Of a stretch of DNA of 64,000 nucleotides, positions 39,084-47,914 are shown piece by piece. Made by a program: the position numbers and the translations under genes. Within the stretch, counting starts at the first letter, position 1, and every line of letters begins with the position of its first letter. The notes beneath the pieces are model-generated. The model was given only the letters and a program-made list of their open reading frames with translations. It ran no database searches and was not told the origin of the DNA. Origin of the DNA: Sphingopyxis sp. LC363 (GTDB taxonomy: Bacteria > Pseudomonadota > Alphaproteobacteria > Sphingomonadales > Sphingomonadaceae); assembly GCF_000756385.1 (NCBI RefSeq), contig NZ_JNFC01000034.1, forward strand, positions 1 to 64,000. The letters are read 5' to 3'.

Positions 39084-39195
39084 TGACGCCGAGGGCGTGG
39101 GCGGGGCAGGCTGTGAAAAATCGGCCGCCGGAATGCCTTCGGGTGGCGGCGCTCCCGACCCGGAAAGGCGGGCGGGGCAATGAAGGAGGGGATTG

Positions 39196-40023
39196 GTGCC
39201 AGCGACCTTGCTTGCGACTCACCGGGTGGAAAAGCCCTGGGGGCGCCGCGAATTGCAGGCTCCGTTCGGGGCGTCGCCGGCGGGCGGCGAACCCGTGGGC
39301 GAGATATGGTTCCAGGCGCCCGGCGACGCGGCGCCCGACCTGCTGATCAAATATCTGTTCACCAGCGAAAAACTGTCGGTGCAGGTCCACCCCGACGACG
39401 CGCAGGCGCATGCCCGCGGATTGCCGCGCGGCAAGGACGAATGCTGGCTGATCCTCGGCGCCGAGCCCGGCGCGACCATCGCGCTCGGGACCAAGGCGCC
39501 CGTCGACCGGGCCGAACTGCGCTCGGCCGCGCTCGACGGCAGCATAGAGCAGTTGCTCGACTGGAAGCCGGTCAAGGCGGGCGATTTCTTCTATGTCCCC
39601 TCGGGCACGGTCCATGCGATCGGCGCGGGGCTGACGCTGATCGAAGTGCAGCAGAACAGCGAGACGACCTATCGGCTCTACGATTACGGTCGTCCGCGCG
39701 AACTGCACCTCGACGACGGCGTCGCGGTCGCCGACCCGCGACCCTATGCAGCCTATCCGTCGCCGGGCCGCATCGCGGACGACCGCACTATCCTCGTCGA
39801 TGGTCCGAAGTTCGTGCTCGAACGGTTCGCCGGCGGGGCGCGGACGATCGCGCTCCCCGATGGCGTCACCGCATGGTTGATCCCGGTGGCCGGAAACGGG
39901 CTCGCCGACGGCCTCGCTTTCGAAGCGGGCGCGTGCCTTGCGCTCACCGGCACCACGCAGATCGCGGCCGATGCGGGTGCCGACCTGCTGCTGGCCTATC
40001 CAGGAGAGGGGCGCCTGCCATGA
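39196..40023 (+). CDS. manA: Class I mannose-6-phosphate isomerase
   Basis: Zinc enzyme that interconverts mannose 6-phosphate and fructose 6-phosphate. The 275-residue short form shows EKPWGRRELQ, the metal-site stretch LSVQVHPDDAQA, the Glu in KDECWLIL and the His in VPSGTVHAIG, followed by EVQQNSETTYRLYDYGR. AGGAGG is six bases before GTG 39196; a TTG one codon upstream is too close. It is the first gene of the mannan operon and the last step that feeds mannose into glycolysis. Confidence 0.94.
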   Translation: MPATLLATHRVEKPWGRRELQAPFGASPAGGEPVGEIWFQAPGDAAPDLLIKYLFTSEKLSVQVHPDDAQAHARGLPRGKDECWLILGAEPGATIALGTKAPVDRAELRSAALDGSIEQLLDWKPVKAGDFFYVPSGTVHAIGAGLTLIEVQQNSETTYRLYDYGRPRELHLDDGVAVADPRPYAAYPSPGRIADDRTILVDGPKFVLERFAGGARTIALPDGVTAWLIPVAGNGLADGLAFEAGACLALTGTTQIAADAGADLLLAYPGEGRLP

Positions 40024-40096
40024 CTGCCCCAGCGGGCTGCAAAGCGCGCCTCAGCGGCACGCAATCAACGATAATTTTTCATGGAAGAGGGGCGCA

Positions 40097-42448
40097 ATGA
40101 AAAAGGAAAAGGGTTCGAACCGGCTGCAACCCCGGCTGCGAAGGGCGGCGATCGCGCTGGCGTCCTCGGCCGCGATGCTGGCCTTTTCGTCCGCGACGGC
40201 GCAGTCGCCGGTCGATCTCGCCAACCCGCTCGTCGGCACCGCGCCGCTCGACGATCCGGCGGTGATCGGCAATGCCCCGCCGCCGGGCGAGCCCGTCTAT
40301 TCGGGGCAGACCTCGCCGGGCGCGCGCCTGCCGCACGGCTCCGTCGAGGCAGCGCCGGTCAACAATAATATCGAGCTGCTCTATCCGAACGGCGTCCCCG
40401 TTCCCTATTATTACGCCAACCCGACGATGATCGGCTTCACCGGCGGCGGCGGCTCGACATACGGCGGCGGCGCCGAGCCGATCATCATGCCGGTCGTGGG
40501 CGACTGGTCGCCGCCGCCCGCCTACAGCCAGTCCTGGTATGACAAGTCGCGCGAAAAGGCGTCGCCGGGCTATTATTCGGTCTATCTCGACACCTTCCGC
40601 ACCCAGGTGGAGCTCACCGCGACGCGCTGGGCGAGCGTGATGCGCTTCACTTTCCCGCAGAGCGACCGATCGAACGTCATCGTCAACCTGCCGCGCCACG
40701 GCGGGGCGGTCGAGGTCGTCGGCGACCGCATCGTACGCGGGATATCGAAAGACGGGCACAGCGCCGACGGTGCCTATTTCGTCGCCGAATTCTCGAAGCC
40801 TTTCGCCGCGCTCGGCACCTTCCGCAAATCGCCCGGCGACAATATCGGCTGGGGCATCGGCACCAGCGACGTGCAGCCCGGCGCGCGCGACATCGCTGGC
40901 AGTTACGCGGGCGGCTATGTGACCTTCAAAACGAAGGCCGGCGAGCAGGTGCTGATGAAGATCGCGCACGGCACCAGCTATGAACAGGCGGCCGAGCGGC
41001 TCGCCGCCGAAGTGCCGGGCTGGGATTTCGACGGCGTTCACAAGGCGGCGCGGGACACCTGGGCGCAGCTCTTGAACCGCGTCCGCGTGACGGGCGGCAC
41101 CGACAAGCAGCGCAAGCTCTTTTACTCGACGCTCTTCCAATCCTTCGCCTCGCCGCGCCTGATCGCGCAGAAGGGCGAGAAATTCGCCGACACCAACGGC
41201 AAGGTCCAGACCGCGTCGCACGACCGTTACGGCCCGGTTCCCTTCTGGGATACGGGGCGCAACCAGATCGTGCTGCTCGAACTGATGGAGCCCGAGGCTG
41301 TCAAGAATATCATGGCCTCCGAACTCGCGATGGCGCGCGAGAAGGGCTATATGAACACCTCGTTCCACGGCGACAATGCGGTGTTCCTCTTCCTCGGCGC
41401 GTGGGAGCGCGGCATCGAATTCGATTATGAAGCCGCCTATGAATATCTGCGCAAGAATGCGACCGACCCGAAGGGGCCGCGCGGCTATCTTGCCGAATAT
41501 ATGAAGCAGGGCTGGATTTCGGACATCGTGCCCGACCATAATCCCAGCCCGCCCTATGCCGGCGGCAAGGCGGGCGCCGACAAGACGCTCGAATATGCTT
41601 GGGACGATTATGCGCTCGCGCTCTACGCGAAGAAGCTCGGCAAGGATGCCGACTACCGGATGTTCCTGAAGCGCGCGAGCAATTACGCCAATGTCTTCGA
41701 CAAATCGATCGGGTTCATGCGCGGGCGCACCGCCGACGGCAAATGGATCGCACCCTTCGATCCGCAGGAGCCCTATTATAACTTCATGATGAAGGAGGCA
41801 TCGGGCTGGTCGACTTTGTGGCTCGTCCCGCACGATGTGCAGGGATTGGTCGGCCTGCTCGGCGGCCGCGACGCGTTCAACGCCAAGCTCGACGAATTTT
41901 TCACCAAACCCTATAATCCGACGGGCATCTGTCGCGACTGCACGGGCGTCATCGGTCAATATGTCCACGGCAATCAGCCCGACCAGCAGGCCCCCTATTA
42001 TTACAATTGGAGCGGGCAGCCGTGGAAGACCCAGGCGCTCGTCCGCAAAATCCTCGAAAAAACCTACGCCAGCGACGCCGCGGGTTACGGTTATCCGGGG
42101 ATGGACGATCAGGGCGCGACCTCGTCCTGGTATGCGCTATCGGCGCTCGGCTTCTATCCGGTCGATCCGTCGAGCCAGGATTATATCATCGGCAGCCCGC
42201 TGTTCGACGACGCCAGCCTCGACATGGGCAATGGCAAGACGCTGCGGATCGTCGCGAAGAATAATTCGGACACGAACGTCTACATCCAGTCGGCGACGCT
42301 CGACGGCAAGCCGTGGAACAAGCCGTGGTTTCGCCACGACGACGTCAAGGACGGCGCGACCTTCGTCTTCACCATGGGGCCCAAACCCAACAAGACGTGG
42401 GGCGCCGCGCCCGGCGCCGCCCCTCCTTCGATGTCTCGAAAACGTTGA
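40097..42448 (+). CDS. GH92 alpha-mannosidase, divergent member (copy 1)
   Basis: A 783-residue exported glycoside hydrolase family 92 protein (signal peptide ending SSATAQ), an inverting Ca2+-dependent exo-alpha-mannosidase family. The acid Glu is kept (E567 in MKEASGW) and so are D670-D671 ([22 protein letters not shown]), but the N-terminal 'TFPGA..PFGMVQLSPDT' region is replaced by SGQTSPGARLPHGSVEAAPVNN, and the +1-subsite loop reads GICRDCTGVIGQYVHGNQP. It therefore belongs to a different subtype from the other three copies, with a likely different linkage or aglycone. It starts 73 nt after manA. Confidence 0.92.
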   Translation: MKKEKGSNRLQPRLRRAAIALASSAAMLAFSSATAQSPVDLANPLVGTAPLDDPAVIGNAPPPGEPVYSGQTSPGARLPHGSVEAAPVNNNIELLYPNGVPVPYYYANPTMIGFTGGGGSTYGGGAEPIIMPVVGDWSPPPAYSQSWYDKSREKASPGYYSVYLDTFRTQVELTATRWASVMRFTFPQSDRSNVIVNLPRHGGAVEVVGDRIVRGISKDGHSADGAYFVAEFSKPFAALGTFRKSPGDNIGWGIGTSDVQPGARDIAGSYAGGYVTFKTKAGEQVLMKIAHGTSYEQAAERLAAEVPGWDFDGVHKAARDTWAQLLNRVRVTGGTDKQRKLFYSTLFQSFASPRLIAQKGEKFADTNGKVQTASHDRYGPVPFWDTGRNQIVLLELMEPEAVKNIMASELAMAREKGYMNTSFHGDNAVFLFLGAWERGIEFDYEAAYEYLRKNATDPKGPRGYLAEYMKQGWISDIVPDHNPSPPYAGGKAGADKTLEYAWDDYALALYAKKLGKDADYRMFLKRASNYANVFDKSIGFMRGRTADGKWIAPFDPQEPYYNFMMKEASGWSTLWLVPHDVQGLVGLLGGRDAFNAKLDEFFTKPYNPTGICRDCTGVIGQYVHGNQPDQQAPYYYNWSGQPWKTQALVRKILEKTYASDAAGYGYPGMDDQGATSSWYALSALGFYPVDPSSQDYIIGSPLFDDASLDMGNGKTLRIVAKNNSDTNVYIQSATLDGKPWNKPWFRHDDVKDGATFVFTMGPKPNKTWGAAPGAAPPSMSRKR

Positions 42449-42462
42449 TTTAACGAGCCCCT

Positions 42463-42526
42463 CGCCCCCGTGTCCTCCGCGGGGGCGCGAGCCCGGGATC
42501 CGCCTTCCCCCTTGGGTCCCGGGCTC
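42463..42526 (+). terminator. Tandem hairpins between GH92 and GH2 genes
   Basis: Two stems in the 99-nt gap: CGCCCCCG (42463-42470)/CGGGGGCG (42480-42487) and GAGCCCGGGA (42489-42498)/TCCCGGGCTC (42517-42526). There is no U tract. More likely RNA stability or partial attenuation signals within the operon than a full stop. Confidence 0.55.
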
Positions 42527-42547
42527 CCCTCTTCAACAGGAGATACC

Positions 42548-44506
42548 ATGCGCAGCCTTCTGATCACCGCATCCCTTCTCGCCCTCGCGCCGCTCGCGGC
42601 ACAGGCCCAAACCGCTGTACCCCCCGCCGCACCCGCGGACGATGCGGTCTACACCGGCGAGCTGATGACGCGCTGGGGCAAGGAGGTGACGCCCGAAAAC
42701 GCATGGCGCCTCTACCCGCGCCCGCAGATGGTGCGCGAGCGCTGGGTCAACCTCAACGGCCTGTGGGATTATGCGATCGCCCCCAAGGCGGCCGACCGGC
42801 CGGCGGCGATGGACGGCAAGATCCTCGTGCCCTTTCCGGTCGAATCGAAGCTGTCGCGCGTCGCGCGCCGGGTCACCCCCGACGACCGCGTCTGGTATCG
42901 CCGCAGCTTCACCGTCCCCGCCGGCTGGCGCGGCCAGAATGTCATGCTCAACTTCGGCGCGGTCGATTATGAGACGACGGTGCGTGTCAACGGCGCGGTC
43001 GTCGGCTCGCACAAAGGCGGCTTCGACGCCTTCGGCTTCGACATCACCCCCTATCTGAAGGACGGCGCGAACGAGCTCGTCGTCGAGGTTCTCGACCCGA
43101 CGAGCGCGGGCATCCAGCCGCGCGGCAAGCAGATTCTCGACCCCGCGGGCATCTGGTATACCGCGGTCAGCGGAATCTGGCAGACGGTGTGGCTCGAACC
43201 GGTGCCGAAGCTCCATATCGCCGACGTGCGCGCGATGCCCGACATCGACCGCGGCACCGTCGACGTCGCAGTGGCATTGAGCGGCTGGGCGAACGATACC
43301 GACGCGGTGCGGCTGACCGCGAGCGCGGGAGGCAAGACGATCGCCTCGACGATCATCCGCGCCAACCGGCAGGCGACGCTGGCGATCCCGAACGCGCATC
43401 TCTGGTCGCCCGACGATCCCCATCTCTATGACCTCAAGGCCGAGTTGGTGACGATCGCCGATCCCTATGCCGGCGAAAAGGAGCGCGATCGCAAGGCCTA
43501 TGACTCGCGCTTCACCGACCATGAAAGCCGCGTCTATGCAAAGGCGCAGGTTCAGGGCGCGCCGCGCGACAGCGTCGCCGCCTATTTCGCGATGCGCAAA
43601 GTGTCGATCGGGCCCGGTCGTGTCGCGGGGCAGCCCGCGATCCTGCTCAACAACAAGCCGCTGTTCCAGCACGGCACGCTCGATCAGGGCTGGTGGCCCG
43701 ACGGACTTTATACGCCGCCGTCGGAGGAGGCGATGAAGAGCGACATCGTCTTCTTGAAGAAGGCGGGGTTCAATATGCTGAGGAAGCATATCAAGGTCGA
43801 ACCCGCGCGCTATTATCACGACGCCGACCGGCTCGGCATGCTGATCTGGCAGGATATGCCCTCGGGCGGCGGCGAGGACCAGTATCTTGCCGGCACCAGC
43901 CAGTATCAGGCGATCTTCCCGTCGGAGACGCTCGCCGAGCAACAGAAGCAATTGTCCGAGATGGTCGGCGAACTCAGCGCCTTTCCGTCGATCGTGACCT
44001 GGGTCGTCAATAACGAGGGGTGGGGCCAATATGATTCGGAAACGCTCGCGCGCTTCGTGAAGGGGCTCGATCCCTCGCGGCTGGTCAACGCCAATTCGGG
44101 CTGGGTCGACGTCGCGCCGGGCGTATCGGAAATGCTCGACATCCACACTTATGAGGATGTGCCGAGGACGCCGCCGCTCCAGACGAACCGCGCGATCGTG
44201 CTTGGCGAATATGGCGGGGTGGGTTTCCCGGTGCCGGGGCATATCTGGAAACCGGGCAAGGACAATTGGAGCTATCAGGTCGCGAAAGACGAGAAGGAAT
44301 ATCTCGTCCGCTTCCGCCGCAAGATGGAAGGCGTGATCCGGCAGGCGAAGGAGAATGGGCTGAGCGCCTCGGTCTACACCCAGACCACCGACGTCGAGGA
44401 CGAGATCAACGGCCTTTTGACCTATGACCGCGCGGTGCCCAAGGCGCCGGCGGAGGCGCTGGCAAAGATCGCCGCGCCGCTGTGGACGACTCCGGCGCCC
44501 GACTGA
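42548..44506 (+). CDS. GH2 beta-glycosidase (probable beta-mannosidase or beta-galactosidase)
   Basis: A 652-residue exported protein (signal ending AAQAQ) with the GH2 order: sugar-binding jelly roll (WYRRSFTVPAGWRGQNVMLNFGAVDYETTVRVNG), Ig-like domain, then a TIM barrel with acid/base E490 (TWVVNNEGWGQYD) and nucleophile E554 (VLGEYGG). GH2 covers beta-mannosidases and beta-galactosidases among others. Because the neighbours cleave alpha-mannosides, hydrolysis of the Man-beta-1,4-GlcNAc core of N-glycans, or of a galactose side chain, is the natural guess. AGGAGAT lies just before ATG 42548. Confidence 0.92.
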   Translation: MRSLLITASLLALAPLAAQAQTAVPPAAPADDAVYTGELMTRWGKEVTPENAWRLYPRPQMVRERWVNLNGLWDYAIAPKAADRPAAMDGKILVPFPVESKLSRVARRVTPDDRVWYRRSFTVPAGWRGQNVMLNFGAVDYETTVRVNGAVVGSHKGGFDAFGFDITPYLKDGANELVVEVLDPTSAGIQPRGKQILDPAGIWYTAVSGIWQTVWLEPVPKLHIADVRAMPDIDRGTVDVAVALSGWANDTDAVRLTASAGGKTIASTIIRANRQATLAIPNAHLWSPDDPHLYDLKAELVTIADPYAGEKERDRKAYDSRFTDHESRVYAKAQVQGAPRDSVAAYFAMRKVSIGPGRVAGQPAILLNNKPLFQHGTLDQGWWPDGLYTPPSEEAMKSDIVFLKKAGFNMLRKHIKVEPARYYHDADRLGMLIWQDMPSGGGEDQYLAGTSQYQAIFPSETLAEQQKQLSEMVGELSAFPSIVTWVVNNEGWGQYDSETLARFVKGLDPSRLVNANSGWVDVAPGVSEMLDIHTYEDVPRTPPLQTNRAIVLGEYGGVGFPVPGHIWKPGKDNWSYQVAKDEKEYLVRFRRKMEGVIRQAKENGLSASVYTQTTDVEDEINGLLTYDRAVPKAPAEALAKIAAPLWTTPAPD

Positions 44507-44660
44507 CGGGCGGGGAACGAAACGCGAGACGCATTCGCCATCCCGGGCCGGGGATGGCGGATGTCGAGTCGTGCGGCAACCTATCTGACCGCAAGAAACC
44601 ACGAAAAACTGCGGATTTTGGCTGGGTCGGCAACGATTCATCGTGTCCCGCCACCGGCTT

Positions 44661-44700
44661 GAAAAATTTATTTTGACAAATTGTTTTTTATATTCTGATA
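44661..44700 (+). promoter_or_regulatory. AT-rich promoter upstream of mannan TonB receptor
   Basis: In a 291-nt gap after the GH2 gene, an AT-rich stretch holds TTGACA (44673-44678) preceded by AAAAATTTATT. The -10 is unclear (TATATT at 44690-44695 is too close; TGATAG at 44696-44701 is at 17 nt). A long leader of about 100 nt follows. This is probably a separate, strongly regulated promoter for the receptor. Nothing else is seen in the gap. Confidence 0.5.
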
Positions 44701-44797
44701 GAGGCTCAACGGGTCGAACGATCCGCGGCTCGGTGACCTTGAGGGCGCCGGATAACAAGCGGGGGCGAACAGCCCCTCGAACAGGGAGGTCGATGTG

Positions 44798-47794
44798 ATG
44801 AAGGCAGGACAAATCCATTCAGCGAAGACGAATCGGCGCGCGGCGCTGATGCGCGAGCTGATGCTGAGTGCGGGCGCGATGGCCGCATTATGTGGTGCGG
44901 GGCAGGCGCATGCACAGGTAGCCCCCGAAGCGCCGCCCGCGGACGACGCGGCCGCGGAGGCCCCGGGCGACGCGATCGTCGTTACCGGCTATCGCCAGTC
45001 GATCGAACAGAGCCTCGAGCAGAAGCGCGAAGCCAATTCGCTGATCGAAGTCATCACCGCCGAGGATATCGGCAAATTCCCTGACAAGAATGTCGCCGAT
45101 GCGCTGCAGCGCGTCCCCGGCGTGATCATCACCCGCGACGGCGGGGAGGGCAGCCGCGTCAGCATCCGCGGTCTCCAGTCGGACCTGACGCTCACGCTGC
45201 TCAACGGCAATTTCATCGCCGGCGCCGACAGCGGCGATCCGTCGCGCTCGTTCAACTATGTCCTGCTGCCGTCGAACTTCATCGCCAGCACCGAAGTCTA
45301 TAAATCGGCCGAAGCGCGGCTCGAGGAAGGCGGCGTCGGCGGTACGGTGATCCTCAACACCCGCCGTCCGTTCGACCTCCCGGCCTGGTCGGGCTTCGTC
45401 TCGGCCGAAGGCACCTATTCGGACACGACCAAGAAATTCGACCCGCAGATCGCCGGCCAGATTTCGTGGAAGGACCCCGAAGAACGGCTCGGCTTCCTCG
45501 TCGGCGCGACCTATCAGGAACGCTCGAACCGCGAACTGCGCGGCTCGACCGAAACCTGGCGCTGGTGGAGCGATCGCGATGACGACGGCAACATCCTGAC
45601 CCCGGCGACCGACGTCAACGGCAATCCGTTCGAAAATGACGACGCGATCTCCTATTGGCCGGGCGAGGGCGTGACCGCGCAGGACGGCACGCATTATTCG
45701 GGTCATTGGGCGCCGCAGTCCGTCAACGCCGAAGTCTTCTCGCAGCATCGCAAGCGCCTCGGCATCCAGGCGACCGCGCAGATGCGGCCGTTCGACAATC
45801 TGACCGTCACCGCCAATTATTTCCGCTTCGACTACAGCAGCAATTTCCAGAGCAATGTGCTGAAGATCCCCGAATGGGGTTACGGCAACTTCTTCACCGG
45901 CCCGACTTTCGACGAGAGCGGCACGATCTTCCAGTCGGCCAATTTCCAGGTGCCCGCGGCGGGAACCGGCTGTCTTGTCAATACGCCGCCCTGCACGATG
46001 GAAACGCCGCAGATCGCGGGGACTTACAGTCGCGAAAAGCAGGTTTCGAACACGTTCGAGACCGAGGTCGCGTGGAACACCGATAATTTCGACGCGGTCG
46101 CGAAGTTCGGCAAGACGCGCGCGATCGGCGGCCCGTCGATGCGCTTCGGCGTCGCCGCCAAACCGCGCCTGACGGTGACGGGCGAGGAGCAGAACGGCAA
46201 CTTTCTGAGCTTTTGGGATTTCACCGGCGGCAACCTCAACATGGAATTCTCGCCCGAGCTGCAGGAGAATATCAAAAACGGCATCGCCCAGATCGACGTC
46301 GGCTCGACCGGATCGGGCTTCACCAACAGCGCGATTTCGCAGCGTTATGCCCAGCTCGACCTCGTCCGCCGTTTCGACAGCTTTTTGAGCGCCTTCCGCG
46401 TCGGCGGCAAATGGCGCGAGATGAGCATTCACCGCGAAACCGGCCGCAACGAATGGTATGCCGATCCGGCGACCAAGCGGCGCTATCAGGACACGCCCGA
46501 AGGCGCGGTCGCGCGGCCCGAATATTTCTATGACAATCCGATCGGCAACATCGCCGGCGGGTTCGACGCGAACCTGTTCCCGGGCATCAATTTCGAAAAT
46601 TATCTCGACTATATCAACGACACCTATGGGCCGTCGGTGCGCGTGCCCGAGCCGAACAACACCTACGACCTGAAGGAAAAGGTGTTCGCCGGCTATGTGC
46701 AGGCCGATTTCGAAAGCGGCCCGCTGCGCGGCAATATCGGCCTGCGCGTCGCGCACACCAAACAGTCGGGCGTGACCTCGGACCGCCTGCAATATCTCAA
46801 TGACTATTGCGTCGACGGCCCCGGCGGCCCGTTCGATCCCGATGTGCCGCTCGGCCCCGACGGCAATTGCCAGGTGCGGCCGCTCGACGAGCGCGAGGAG
46901 ATCGTCAACACGCGGATCGATCAGTCGAAGAGCTACACCGACTGGCTCCCCAGCTTGAACGTCGTCTATGAAGTCGTGCCCGACGTCGTCGTCCGCGGCG
47001 CGGTCGCCAAGGTGATCTCGCGTCCGTCGTTCAACGATCTGGGGTCGCAGCGTTCGCTGACCTATCGTTCGGCAGCCTACGCTTTCGACCGCGGCCAGTT
47101 CGGCGAATTCGAAGGCTGGTCGGGCAGCGGCGGCAACGCCGATCTCCAGCCCTTCTCGGCATGGCAGTACGACCTTGGCGTCGAATGGTATTTCGACCGC
47201 GGCTCGGTGCTCGGCGTCGGCCTGTTCCGCAAGGACGTGTCCGACTTCGTCGTCCCGCTCGTGCTCGACGTGACGCGCGAAGTGAATGGCGAACAGGTGC
47301 TGATCCAGCCCTATTCGACCGTCGCCAACGGCTCGAACGCCCGGTCGCAGGGTGTCGAAGTCTATGCCCAGCATACGCTCGACTTCGGTCTCGGCGCGCA
47401 GGTGAACTTCACCTATAACGACACGTCGGTCGCCGATATCACGCTCGATGGCGAGACGGTCGGCAAGTCGGCGCTCGTCGGCAGCGCGAAGACGCAGGTC
47501 AACGCTTCGGTCTTCTATGAAACCGACAAATTCCTGGTTCGCGCCTCGTACAACCGCCGCGGCGAAGTCGTCGGCGGGCTCGCCTCGGGCCTCAACGTCT
47601 ACACCGACCCCTATGAACAGGTCGACATCAACGCGTCGTACGAGCTGATGGACGGCCTGATGCTCACCGCCTCGGTCATCAACCTGACCAAGTCGGAAGA
47701 GCGTCAGCACCTCGGCAACGACACCAAGGCGCGCTTCGTCCGCAGCAACTATTTCGGCCGCCGCGCTTATGTCGGCGTTTCGTACAAGTTCTGA
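44798..47794 (+). CDS. TonB-dependent receptor, oligosaccharide type
   Basis: A 998-residue outer-membrane receptor of the large Caulobacter/Xanthomonas-type carbohydrate group. It has a signal peptide (GQAHAQ), a TonB box (DAIVVTGYRQSIEQSLEQKREANSLIEVITAEDIGKFPDKNVADALQRVPGV, a highly typical plug start), RVSIRGLQSDLTLTLLNG, a long barrel and a terminal Phe (YVGVSYKF). GGGAGG lies 8 nt before ATG 44798; GTG 44795 is also possible. Placed amid mannosidases with no SusD, it is the probable importer of manno-oligosaccharides. A terminator-like stem follows the gene. Confidence 0.94.
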   Translation: MKAGQIHSAKTNRRAALMRELMLSAGAMAALCGAGQAHAQVAPEAPPADDAAAEAPGDAIVVTGYRQSIEQSLEQKREANSLIEVITAEDIGKFPDKNVADALQRVPGVIITRDGGEGSRVSIRGLQSDLTLTLLNGNFIAGADSGDPSRSFNYVLLPSNFIASTEVYKSAEARLEEGGVGGTVILNTRRPFDLPAWSGFVSAEGTYSDTTKKFDPQIAGQISWKDPEERLGFLVGATYQERSNRELRGSTETWRWWSDRDDDGNILTPATDVNGNPFENDDAISYWPGEGVTAQDGTHYSGHWAPQSVNAEVFSQHRKRLGIQATAQMRPFDNLTVTANYFRFDYSSNFQSNVLKIPEWGYGNFFTGPTFDESGTIFQSANFQVPAAGTGCLVNTPPCTMETPQIAGTYSREKQVSNTFETEVAWNTDNFDAVAKFGKTRAIGGPSMRFGVAAKPRLTVTGEEQNGNFLSFWDFTGGNLNMEFSPELQENIKNGIAQIDVGSTGSGFTNSAISQRYAQLDLVRRFDSFLSAFRVGGKWREMSIHRETGRNEWYADPATKRRYQDTPEGAVARPEYFYDNPIGNIAGGFDANLFPGINFENYLDYINDTYGPSVRVPEPNNTYDLKEKVFAGYVQADFESGPLRGNIGLRVAHTKQSGVTSDRLQYLNDYCVDGPGGPFDPDVPLGPDGNCQVRPLDEREEIVNTRIDQSKSYTDWLPSLNVVYEVVPDVVVRGAVAKVISRPSFNDLGSQRSLTYRSAAYAFDRGQFGEFEGWSGSGGNADLQPFSAWQYDLGVEWYFDRGSVLGVGLFRKDVSDFVVPLVLDVTREVNGEQVLIQPYSTVANGSNARSQGVEVYAQHTLDFGLGAQVNFTYNDTSVADITLDGETVGKSALVGSAKTQVNASVFYETDKFLVRASYNRRGEVVGGLASGLNVYTDPYEQVDINASYELMDGLMLTASVINLTKSEERQHLGNDTKARFVRSNYFGRRAYVGVSYKF

Positions 47795-47821
47795 TGGGGC
47801 GCATAGCCCAGCTCTCCCCCT

Positions 47822-47847
47822 CGGGTGGCTCCGCAAGGAGCCACCCG
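47822..47847 (+). terminator. Hairpin after the mannan TonB receptor gene
   Basis: A perfect 11-bp stem CGGGTGGCTCC / GGAGCCACCCG with a GCAA tetraloop, 27 nt after the stop, followed by CCTCTTTC. It is a likely intrinsic or partial terminator that sets the receptor apart from the downstream hydrolases. Confidence 0.7.
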
Positions 47848-47914
47848 CCTCTTTCGGGGCGAGCTGGAAAATGCTTCGGTGGTTCGTAACGGGAAAATAG
47901 GGGAGGGCCGCCAA

